Source: Campylobacter sp. UBA1713 (GTDB lineage Bacteria; Campylobacterota; Campylobacteria; Campylobacterales; Campylobacteraceae). Taken from it: a stretch of DNA of 18,420 bases. This document shows positions 13,650 to 18,420 of this stretch, piece after piece (the stretch's first letter is position 1; each line of letters begins with the position of its first letter). The position numbers and the translations under genes are program-made. The notes under the pieces were generated by a model, which was not told the origin of the DNA, made no database searches, and saw only the letters and a program-made list of their open reading frames with translations. Where the stretch lies: assembly GCA_002317305.1 (NCBI GenBank), contig DCIZ01000012.1, forward strand, positions 1 through 18,420, given 5' to 3'.

Positions 13650-13658
13650 TGTGTAGTG

Positions 13659-13732
13659 CGGAGTTCGGAAAACGGAAAACGGAAAGCAGAAAACGGAGCA
13701 CGTGCGGAATGCGGAATGCGGATTGCGGATTT
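13659..13732 (+). repeat. Heptamer tandem repeat, 10 units
   Basis: cggagtt, cggaaaa, cggaaaa, cggaaag, cagaaaa, cggagca, a 4-base slip cgtg, then cggaatg, cggaatg, cggattg, cggattt. It ends three bases before the palindrome CGATTCTACAGAATCG. Confidence 0.88.
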
Positions 13733-13734
13733 TG

Positions 13735-13750
13735 CGATTCTACAGAATCG
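13735..13750. repeat. GATTCTAYAGAATC palindrome
   Basis: CGATTCTACAGAATCG, with one central mismatch from perfect symmetry. Followed by TCAAATTCACGAAAAAGCAA, which is the reverse complement of the linker seen after other arrays. Confidence 0.78.
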
Positions 13751-13779
13751 TCAAATTCACGAAAAAGCAAATTTTCACA

Positions 13780-13814
13780 AATTCTGTTTTCTGTTTTCCG
13801 CACTCTGTTTTCTG
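13780..13814 (-). repeat. Heptamer tandem repeat in reverse orientation, 5 units
   Basis: On + it reads aattctg, ttttctg, ttttccg, cactctg, ttttctg. With the linker and palindrome to its left it forms the same module as 11263-11345 but inverted. Confidence 0.85.
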
Positions 13815-13817
13815 AAT

Positions 13818-13918
13818 GCAGGGGCGTAGCCCCCGTCCGCCCGTCCCGCCGCCGTTTTCTTTTGAGATTTATCGAAAAAGAAAACGGTGGCGGGACATTT
13901 AAAAAGCAATAGCTTTTT
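13818..13918. repeat. Structured triple-hairpin element, copy B
   Basis: Hairpin 1 GGGGC(gta)GCCCC at 13821-13833; hairpin 2 arms 13843-13858 (GTCCCGCCGCCGTTTT) and 13881-13896 (AAAACGGTGGCGGGAC), 15 Watson-Crick pairs and one G-T pair, loop with TTTTGAGATTTATCGAAAAAG; hairpin 3 AAAAAGC(aata)GCTTTTTT at 13901-13918. Confidence 0.88.
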
Positions 13919-13940
13919 TGTGCGGAGTGCGGAGAATTAT

Positions 13941-13955
13941 GATTCTACAGAATCG
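13941..13955. repeat. GATTCTAYAGAATC palindrome
   Basis: GATTCTACAGAATCG, placed between a two-unit heptamer remnant and the left arm of the full inverted-arm element. Confidence 0.75.
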
Positions 13956-13964
13956 TCAAATCAA

Positions 13965-14118
13965 CGCCGTCATTCTGAGGGAGCGACAGCGACCGAAGAA
14001 TCCCCTGAAATTTTAGTAAGTAGAATCTTTAAATTTGCTTTTTCGTAAATTTGACTTTTTGACTTGCTTCAAAAGGCAGGGGATTCTTCGGTCGGCTTTC
14101 GCCCTCAGAATGACGGCG
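13965..14118. repeat. Inverted-arm (MITE/REP-like) element, complete copy
   Basis: A 154-bp element. The left arm 13965-14007 starts CGCCGTCATTCTGAGGGAGC and ends GAATCCCCTG; the right arm 14077-14118 is its near-perfect reverse complement, differing mainly in the small GCGACAGC versus GCTTTCGC inner motif, where each arm is itself a mini-hairpin. The 69-bp interior is AT-rich with TAGAATC and TTTGCTTTTTCGTAAATTTG. No transposase and no clear target duplication at the ends. Confidence 0.92.
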
Positions 14119-14122
14119 GTAA

Positions 14123-14157
14123 CGGAAAGCGGAAAACGGAATGCGGAAAACGGAATT
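14123..14157 (+). repeat. Heptamer tandem repeat, 5 units
   Basis: cggaaag, cggaaaa, cggaatg, cggaaaa, cggaatt, separated from the inverted-arm element by GTAA as at 3281 and 11259. Confidence 0.87.
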
Positions 14158-14277
14158 TGTGAAAATTCGCTTTTTGTAAATTTTGCTTTTTTGATGTTTG
14201 ACAAAACTCCAAATTCAGCCATTTTAAAGCACTTTTAAAGTAACATAAAGGCAAATTTAACAAAAAGGACAAAAAAG

Positions 14278-14919
14278 ATGATTCTAGACCTCCTTTTGGA
14301 AGCGACTTTGCAAACACTCTACATGACTTTTGTCTCTACCTTTCTAGCCTCTATTTTGGGACTTTTTCTAGCCGTCATTTTGGTGCTGACAAAAGATGGC
14401 GGACTTTTGCCAAACCGCCTCATCTTTCGCACGCTAGACGCTGTCGTAAACTGCCTCCGAAGTTTTCCGTTCATCATCTTGATCATCGTTTTGTTTCCGT
14501 TTACAAAACTACTCGTTGGCACTAGCATCGGCACGACTGCAGCCATCGTCCCGCTCGTCATAGGCTCGGCGCCATTTGTTGCACGACTCATAGAAAACGC
14601 CATGAACGAAGTCGACAGCGGCGTGGTAGAAGCAGCGCTTAGTTTTGGGGCGAGCAGAAGCCAGATCATCTTTCGTGTCATTTTGGTCGAGGCGTTGCCG
14701 TCCATCATAAACGCCATTACGCTTACTCTCATCGTTATCGTAGGTTTTACGGCGATGGCGGGCACTGTGGGCGGTGGCGGACTGGGCGACGTGGCGATGC
14801 GTTATGGCTTTCAGCGCTTCCGTCCAGATGTGATGCTCTACACCGTGCTCATTCTCATTTTCATCGTTCAGCTGATTCAAATGTGCGGAAATTTGCTTTA
14901 CAAACTTACGAAAAAGTAA
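14278..14919 (+). CDS. metI: Methionine ABC transporter permease (MetI type)
   Basis: A 213-residue inner-membrane permease with five or so membrane segments. The EAA loop that contacts the ATPase is at about 118-144 (VEAALSFGASRSQIIFRVIL). GSAPFVARLIENAM (96-109) and AGTVGGGGLGDVAMRYGFQR (161-180) are strongly characteristic of MetI of the D/L-methionine uptake system. AAGGA (14264-14268) supports the start. The usual partners metN (ATPase) and metQ (binding lipoprotein) are not beside it: upstream lie 628 bp of repeats, downstream azlC and azlD. The partners may be elsewhere, or the locus may have been broken up by repeat-mediated rearrangement. Confidence 0.88.
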   Translation: MILDLLLEATLQTLYMTFVSTFLASILGLFLAVILVLTKDGGLLPNRLIFRTLDAVVNCLRSFPFIILIIVLFPFTKLLVGTSIGTTAAIVPLVIGSAPFVARLIENAMNEVDSGVVEAALSFGASRSQIIFRVILVEALPSIINAITLTLIVIVGFTAMAGTVGGGGLGDVAMRYGFQRFRPDVMLYTVLILIFIVQLIQMCGNLLYKLTKK

Positions 14920-14947
14920 ATTTGCGGTGCGGAAAGCGAAAAAAAAT

Positions 14948-15604
14948 ATGAAAGATATCATAAAAAGCACATTTCCCGTTTTTGTAGGCTACACTTCGCT
15001 TGGCATCGCCATGGGCATCTACGGCGTGGGCGTGGGTGTTAGCCCGTGGTGGATTCTCCTCATGAGCGTGGTCGTTTACGGCGGTGCTGCGCAGTTTTTG
15101 TTAGCTGGGCTCATCGCTGCTGGTGCGGGCGTGCTAGAAATTTTCGTGGCTATATTTTTGCTAAATGTGCGGCACATTTTCTACACACTTACGCTTTTGG
15201 AGAGTTTCAAAAAACTTCGCTTTCGCTACTACTCCATCTTTGCGCTCACAGATGAGACTTTTGCTCTGCTAAAAGCGCGCGACTACCCGGACGACAAACT
15301 CGATCTGGCTTTTAACCTCACTTGCGGGCTAAACCAAATTTACTGGGTGCTCGGCACTTCGCTCGGCGGTTTTTTAAGTGCGCATTTGGGGCTTACGCTA
15401 AAAGGCGTAGAGTTTAGTCTAACCGCACTTTTTATCGTTTTGTTTTATGAGCTTTTTAGACAAAATCGCGACTTTCGCCTACTCTTGCTCGGCGTTTTTT
15501 GCGCTTCTGTTAGCGTTTTTGTCGTTAGCAAAGAGTATTTTTTGGTCTTTTCTCTACTTCTTTCTGTGGTGGCACTTCTTTTGATGCAAAGGTGGTTAAG
15601 ATGA
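14948..15604 (+). CDS. azlC: AzlC family branched-chain amino acid exporter subunit
   Basis: A 218-residue membrane protein with the AzlC pattern: an N-terminal FPVFVGYTSLGIAMG, VYGGAAQFLLAGL and LLNVRHIFYTL, followed by DETFALL and hydrophobic segments to the C-terminus. AzlC works with the small AzlD as an amino acid efflux pair. ATG 14948 is chosen; a GTG at 14927 is in frame but would add a basic 7-residue tail. The ribosome binding site appears to be GGAAAG within a heptamer remnant (CGGAAAG, 14930-14936), a little far from the ATG. It lies 28 bases behind metI and overlaps azlD by ATGA. Confidence 0.85.
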   Translation: MKDIIKSTFPVFVGYTSLGIAMGIYGVGVGVSPWWILLMSVVVYGGAAQFLLAGLIAAGAGVLEIFVAIFLLNVRHIFYTLTLLESFKKLRFRYYSIFALTDETFALLKARDYPDDKLDLAFNLTCGLNQIYWVLGTSLGGFLSAHLGLTLKGVEFSLTALFIVLFYELFRQNRDFRLLLLGVFCASVSVFVVSKEYFLVFSLLLSVVALLLMQRWLR

Positions 15605-15900
15605 TTTGGGCAGTTTTGAGTGCGGCGTTTGCGATGATTTTGACACGGTTTTTGGCGTATTGGTTTTTAAAAGATGTCCGCTCGCCACTTTTGTCTTTTT
15701 TGCAAAAAAATATGGGACTTGTCATCATGGTCGTTCTCATTTTTTACACGCTTAGCCCCTATGAAGCTAGTTTTAACATGGCGACTTTTCACATTTTGGC
15801 GTGTGCTTTTTTGGCGCTTGTTTTACAAATTTGGCTAAAAAGCCCGCTCATCTCCATCGTTTTGCCTACTTGTGTTTATATTTTGTTGGTAAATTATTAA
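15601..15900 (+). CDS. azlD: AzlD family branched-chain amino acid transporter subunit
   Basis: A 99-residue protein with about three or four membrane segments, typical in size and position for AzlD, the small partner of AzlC. The start ATG 15601 overlaps the azlC stop by four bases and follows AAAGGTGG; a GTG nine bases earlier is less likely. The internal Thr-Arg near the N-terminus (ILTRFLAYW) fits the family. tlyA begins 9 bases after the stop, suggesting one transcript from metI to tlyA. Confidence 0.83.
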   Translation: MIWAVLSAAFAMILTRFLAYWFLKDVRSPLLSFLQKNMGLVIMVVLIFYTLSPYEASFNMATFHILACAFLALVLQIWLKSPLISIVLPTCVYILLVNY

Positions 15901-15909
15901 AGGAAACTA

Positions 15910-16656
15910 ATGCGTTTAGACCTTTTTGTTAGCGAAAAATTTGGCATCAGCCGTAACCAAGCCAGCGAGCAGATAAGACGCATGGCAGTCAGCGTAAATG
16001 GCACACTCATCTCAAAACCAGCCTTTGTGGTGAAAGAGGGCGACGAGGTGGTGCTTTTGGGCGAGCTTTTTGTGGGGCGTGGTGCGCTGAAACTTTTGCG
16101 TTTTTTGGAGAAAAGCGAGCTACTTGTGGCGGGCAAAAATGCGCTAGACGTGGGCGCAAGCACGGGCGGTTTTACGCAGGTTTTGTTGCAAAAAGGCGCT
16201 TTGAGCGTAACGGCACTGGACGTGGGCACTTCGCAGCTTTCGCCACTTTTGCGAGATGACTTGCGTGTAAAAGTGGTGGAAAAATGTGATGTTAGGGAGT
16301 TTGCAAACGCTTTTTTGACAAATTCAAATTTGCCACTTTTTCTGCCCGAAAAACCTTTTGACCTCGTTGTAGCAGACGTGAGTTTTATCTCTGTTTTGCA
16401 AATTTTGCCATCTTTGGATGCGCTTTTTAGTGGCGATGTGGTGGTGCTTTTTAAGCCGCAGTTTGAGGTGGGAAAAGAGGCAAAACGTAACGCAAACGGC
16501 GTAGTCAAAGACCAAAAAGCTACGCTTGTGGCGATGCGGCGTTTTGAGAGAGAGGCGGGCGTGTTGGGCTGGATTTTGCGTGAAAAACGTGAGTGCGAAC
16601 TGCTTGGCAAAAGTGGAAATCTCGAATTTTTCTATCGTTTTTCAAAAGAAAAGTGA
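15910..16656 (+). CDS. tlyA: TlyA family rRNA (cytidine-2'-O)-methyltransferase
   Basis: A 248-residue enzyme with an S4 RNA-binding domain (about 1-60: MRLDLFVSEKFGISRNQASE then VNGTLISKPAFVV) and a Rossmann-fold methyltransferase (about 60-248). The SAM loop is LDVGASTGGFTQ (79-90), followed by DVGTSQL (104-110), ADVSFIS (155-161), FKPQFEVG (181-188) and GNLEFFYRF (236-244). Family members methylate 2'-hydroxyls of cytidines in 16S and 23S rRNA; loss gives capreomycin resistance in mycobacteria, and the C. jejuni homologue affects motility and biofilm as I recall. AAAGGAAAC just upstream sets the start. It ends convergently with hemD. Confidence 0.93.
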   Translation: MRLDLFVSEKFGISRNQASEQIRRMAVSVNGTLISKPAFVVKEGDEVVLLGELFVGRGALKLLRFLEKSELLVAGKNALDVGASTGGFTQVLLQKGALSVTALDVGTSQLSPLLRDDLRVKVVEKCDVREFANAFLTNSNLPLFLPEKPFDLVVADVSFISVLQILPSLDALFSGDVVVLFKPQFEVGKEAKRNANGVVKDQKATLVAMRRFEREAGVLGWILREKRECELLGKSGNLEFFYRFSKEK

Positions 16657-16719
16657 TAAATTTGACTTATTTGCATCTATAAATTTATGTCATAACTATG
16701 GTGTAAAAAGTCAAATTTA
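16657..16719. repeat. 12-bp inverted repeat after tlyA, possible weak terminator
   Basis: TAAATTTGACTT at 16657-16668 is the exact reverse complement of AAGTCAAATTTA at 16708-16719, separated by 39 AT-rich bases. It starts on the base after the tlyA stop codon. The stem is AT-rich and the loop long, so terminator function is uncertain. Confidence 0.45.
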
Positions 16720-16756
16720 CTAAAAAGCGAATTTGTAAATTCTTTGCCCTTACCAG

Positions 16757-16797
16757 ACAGGCGATTCTTCGCTTCGCTAACACTCATAATGACGGTG
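16757..16797. repeat. Solo right arm of the inverted-arm element
   Basis: AGGCGATTCTTCGCTTCGCT followed by AACACTCATAATGACGGTG is a diverged right arm; no left arm is present. It lies in the short convergent gap between tlyA and hemD. Confidence 0.65.
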
Positions 16798-16820
16798 TTG
16801 CATGACTTTTTTATATTTTA

Positions 16821-17507
16821 TTACAGCTTACTCAAATTTAGAATCTCCTCTATACATGCGTTTAGTTTTGTTTTTTGACAAATGTAAGCGGTCGCGTGAG
16901 TGGTTTCGTGCTCGTTTATGGCGCGTGCTGTCGTCTTGCCGATGGCGTAGGCGTGGTAGCTCTCCTCCCAGCCAAAGTGCCACAAAAACGCCTCAAAATT
17001 TAGCGGACTTGTAAAAAGAATTTGCGCGTTTTTTGGTGGCTTTTGGCTTTTTAAAAGCGGTGAGTGCGGCAAGATGGCGTTTTGGTAGCCCACGACTTCT
17101 TTTACAAAAACGTCATTTTTTCGTAAAAATTCGCCCAGCTCAAAGGCGACTTTTTGTGCTCTAATCAAAAGTAGTCGCGGTTTTTCTCCCTCTTTTTTCT
17201 CGTTTTTAAAAATTTGTTCGAGTAGTTCGCACTTAAAAGTCGCCGCGTCTCCAGCACCTGCAAAAACTTCGGCAAAACCTGCCTCTGTCGCTGCTTTTGC
17301 AGTCGCTTCGCCTACGCAAAAAGCGCACGTTTTGCGAAAGTGGCTTTGTTGGCAAAATGCACGCACGCCGTTTTTGCTGGTAAAGACTACGCCGTCAAAA
17401 CTAGGCACATCGGCGGTTTCAAAGGCGAAAAATTTGACTTCGCAAAGTTTTAGGTGAGTTGTCTTTGGCGTGGCGTCAAAAGGTGTGTTTGAGACTATGT
17501 AGAGCAT
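16821..17507 (-). CDS. hemD: Uroporphyrinogen-III synthase
   Basis: A 228-residue cytosolic enzyme that cyclises and inverts ring D of hydroxymethylbilane to give uroporphyrinogen III, the branch point for haem and sirohaem. HemD is poorly conserved, but the typical anchors are visible: DGVVFTSKNGVRAF (38-51), ILFTSPLNFEAFL (163-175) and AIGKTTARAI (188-197), in two domains as expected. ATG 17507 is chosen over an upstream in-frame ATG (17555) because the fold starts at MLYIVSNTPF and AAAGAGG stands at the right distance; the longer version would overlap crcB. It starts 14 bases after the crcB stop, in one minus-strand transcript. Confidence 0.82.
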   Translation of the reverse strand: MLYIVSNTPFDATPKTTHLKLCEVKFFAFETADVPSFDGVVFTSKNGVRAFCQQSHFRKTCAFCVGEATAKAATEAGFAEVFAGAGDAATFKCELLEQIFKNEKKEGEKPRLLLIRAQKVAFELGEFLRKNDVFVKEVVGYQNAILPHSPLLKSQKPPKNAQILFTSPLNFEAFLWHFGWEESYHAYAIGKTTARAINEHETTHATAYICQKTKLNACIEEILNLSKL

Positions 17508-17521
17508 GGTTTTTCCTCTTT

Positions 17522-17890
17522 TTAGAGTAGTTTTTGTAGCCAAAATCCCGCACAAACAGCGAGGAGTCCGAGTGCGAAATTTGCCACAGAAAAGAGTAGG
17601 GCGGTGAAAAATTCGCCGTTTTTTAAAAGCGTGAAAGTTTGTAGCGAAAATGTGCTAAAAGTGGTTAGTCCGCCTAAAAAACCGCTCATGACGAGCACTT
17701 TTGTCGCGCCACTTATGCTGCTAGCTGCCACGATGCCCGCTAAAAACGAGCCGAGCAAATTTACCGCTAGCGTCCCGCTCCAAAATGCCCCAAAGCTTTT
17801 TACCACAAAGCTGTCTAGTAAGAATCTCACAAGAGTTCCGACACCGCCGCCAAAAAACGCACAAGATGCGTATAGAATGTAAGTTTTCAT
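17522..17890 (-). CDS. crcB: Fluoride channel CrcB/Fluc
   Basis: A 122-residue inner-membrane protein with four membrane helices that forms a dual-topology fluoride channel and removes fluoride. All conserved motifs are present: GGGVGTLVRF (14-23), GTLAVNLLGSFLAG (39-52) with the conserved Asn44, and GFLGGLTTFSTFS (70-82) with the Phe residues lining the pore. A single gene is enough for a homodimer. No normal Shine-Dalgarno is visible before the ATG; instead the coding strand carries long A-runs interrupted by single C's right up to the start. No fluoride riboswitch was recognised upstream. hemD follows 14 bases downstream. Confidence 0.92.
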   Translation of the reverse strand: MKTYILYASCAFFGGGVGTLVRFLLDSFVVKSFGAFWSGTLAVNLLGSFLAGIVAASSISGATKVLVMSGFLGGLTTFSTFSLQTFTLLKNGEFFTALLFSVANFALGLLAVCAGFWLQKLL

Positions 17891-17915
17891 TTTTTTTTGT
17901 TTTTTTGTTTTTTTG
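17891..17915 (-). repeat. Homopolymer T/A runs directly before crcB
   Basis: On +, T8-G-T7-G-T7-G follows the crcB start codon complement. On the crcB strand this is three A-runs of 7-8 separated by C, ending at the ATG, where a Shine-Dalgarno is expected. Such tracts are prone to length change. Confidence 0.85.
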
Positions 17916-17943
17916 TTGTAGTTTGACTTTTTTGTATTTAGGT

Positions 17944-18050
17944 AAAAATCTAACGCTTTTTTGTTTCTCTTGTCGCCGTTTTTTTAAGCCCAAAAACTCA
18001 AAAAAAAACGGCAGCGGGACCGGGATACTGGGACAGTCCCCTGCGACCCC
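17944..18050. repeat. Structured triple-hairpin element, copy C (inverted, decayed)
   Basis: Reading on the minus strand: GGGGTCGCA, hairpin 1 as GGGAC(t)GTCCC (18030-18040), then the GTCCCGCTGCCGTTTT arm, whose partner is only partly complementary, and a damaged hairpin 3 (AAAAAGCGTTAGATTTTT). Hairpin 1 has kept pairing with a different sequence from the other copies. Confidence 0.75.
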
Positions 18051-18053
18051 TTT

Positions 18054-18074
18054 CGGAAAACAGAATGCGGAATG
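18054..18074 (+). repeat. Heptamer tandem repeat, 3 units
   Basis: cggaaaa, cagaatg, cggaatg, then the AT-rich AAAAATTCATTAAAATTAG and the first left arm. Confidence 0.75.
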
Positions 18075-18110
18075 CAAAAATTCATTAAAATTAGAAAAAG
18101 CAAAAACAAA

Positions 18111-18213
18111 CGCCGTCATTCGCAAGGGAGCGTAAGCGACCGTTTTAACAAAATGCGAAACGCAAGTGCCACGCCGTCATTCGCAAGGGAGCAAAGCGAC
18201 CGAAGAATCCCCT
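18111..18213. repeat. Two tandem left arms of the inverted-arm element
   Basis: CGCCGTCATTCGCAAGGGAG at 18111 is followed by CGTAAGCGACCG and stops; a second arm starts at 18173 with the same bases and continues to GAAGAATCCCCTG at 18213. No right arm follows in the window. These belong to the TTCGCAAGGG sequence subtype rather than TTCTGAGGG. Confidence 0.82.
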
Positions 18214-18281
18214 GAAATTTGATTTAGTAAAAAGCCAAATTCACGAAAAAGCAAATTTTACAAATTCCGCTTTCCGTATGT

Positions 18282-18389
18282 AAAAAGCTAACGCTTTTTT
18301 TGTAGTCCCGCCGCCGTTTTTCTTTTCGCTAAAGCTCAAATAAAAACGGCGGCGGGACGGTGGACGGGGGCTACCGCCCCTGCGACCCC
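18282..18389. repeat. Structured triple-hairpin element, copy D (inverted)
   Basis: On +: hairpin 3 AAAAAGC(taac)GCTTTTT at 18282-18299; hairpin 2 with perfect 17-bp arms 18305-18321 (GTCCCGCCGCCGTTTTT) and 18342-18358; hairpin 1 GGGGC(tacc)GCCCC at 18367-18380; then TGCGACCCC. On the minus strand it is almost identical to copy A outside hairpin 2. Confidence 0.92.
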
Positions 18390-18393
18390 GTTT

Positions 18394-18420
18394 CTGAAAA
18401 CGGAAAACAGAAAACGGAAT
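18394..18420 (+). repeat. Heptamer tandem repeat, cut by the window end
   Basis: ctgaaaa, cggaaaa, cagaaaa, cggaat, directly after structured element copy D. Confidence 0.8.

Larger units (their letters stand above)
13650..14277. other. 628-bp intergenic repeat mosaic between purN and metI
   Basis: No gene is seen. In order it holds: heptamer array (13659-13732), palindrome (13735-13750), AT-rich linker, heptamer array in reverse orientation (13780-13814), structured element copy B (13818-13918), two heptamers (about 13922-13933), a second palindrome (13941-13955), a full inverted-arm element (13965-14118), another heptamer array (14123-14157), and then the metI upstream region. Confidence 0.85.
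17916..18420. other. Intergenic repeat mosaic at the right end of the window
   Basis: No gene is seen in this 505-bp stretch. It contains structured element copy C (17944-18050), a short heptamer array (18054-18074), two left arms of the inverted-arm element in tandem (18111-18142 and 18173-18213), structured element copy D (18282-18389) and the start of another heptamer array (18394-18420). Confidence 0.8.

Noticed and set aside
13646..13912. 88-aa plus-strand ORF overlapping the purN stop
   Set aside because: It is heptamer array, palindrome and structured element read through; the purN stop is normal and the product looks random.
14160..14277. S-adenosylmethionine or methionine riboswitch before metI
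   Set aside because: No matching conserved core or four-way pairing could be traced; the stretch is AT-rich linker after a heptamer array.
15897..16610. Minus-strand 237-aa ORF opposite tlyA
   Set aside because: Antisense of a clearly recognised gene, Ser/Thr/Lys-rich, with no family features.
17891..18060. Fluoride riboswitch upstream of crcB
   Set aside because: The conserved bases of the crcB motif were not found on the minus strand; the region is poly-A and repeat element.
3285..18420. CRISPR array
   Set aside because: The repeats are either 7- or 12-bp without spacers or dispersed elements; there is no regular repeat-spacer pattern and no cas gene.
1..18420. tRNA, rRNA, prophage or complete insertion sequence
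   Set aside because: No cloverleaf with CCA-type acceptor, no rRNA core sequences, no integrase or intact transposase was seen by reading both strands.

Overview
The window looks like a chromosomal segment of a Campylobacter-type epsilonproteobacterium. The evidence is the Campylobacter-like gene set and order (yggT-slt facing a convergent lipoprotein gene, luxS, a gne/galE-type epimerase, tlyA), the many 'aaatttg' words, and AAGGA-type ribosome binding sites. By eye the base composition is richer in G+C than C. jejuni, which suggests the oral C. rectus/showae/curvus/gracilis group. The species is an inference.

Layout from left to right: the 3' end of a gene with a GMQQ repeat tail (possibly a Rpn/PD-(D/E)XK family protein); yggT-slt on +; a convergent lipoprotein gene on - that overlaps slt; luxS; cdsA-pgpA (phospholipid synthesis); galE/gne followed by a DUF945-like membrane-anchored protein; purC-purF-purE; a TRIC-type channel gene with purM-purN; metI-azlC-azlD-tlyA; and crcB-hemD on -. 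Five of the de novo purine enzymes are in two adjacent clusters: PurF (step 1), PurN (step 3), PurM (step 5), PurE (CAIR formation) and PurC (SAICAR synthesis). The other genes are ordinary housekeeping and transport genes, with many 4-base or near-zero junctions implying coupled translation.

The unusual part is the DNA between the genes. Nearly every gap over about 150 bp is built from a small set of repeat modules: (1) degenerate 7-bp tandem repeats of the type C-R-G-A-D-W-R; (2) a MITE- or REP-like element with roughly 43-bp inverted arms, found complete and as solo arms; (3) a structured element of about 105 bp with three nested or adjacent hairpins whose stems differ between copies in a compensatory way; (4) a short GATTCTAYAGAATC palindrome with an AT-rich linker at array borders. 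Modules recur in the same order, and heptamers even provide stop codons and Shine-Dalgarno sequences. In addition, three unrelated 12-bp tandem arrays lie in the first 4 kb: in a protein tail, in a lipoprotein signal peptide, and over the luxS stop codon, which is repeated six times in frame.

No tRNA, rRNA, CRISPR array, prophage or complete insertion sequence was seen. The best candidate for something undescribed is the intergenic repeat mosaic, especially the covarying stem-loop family and the heptamer arrays.
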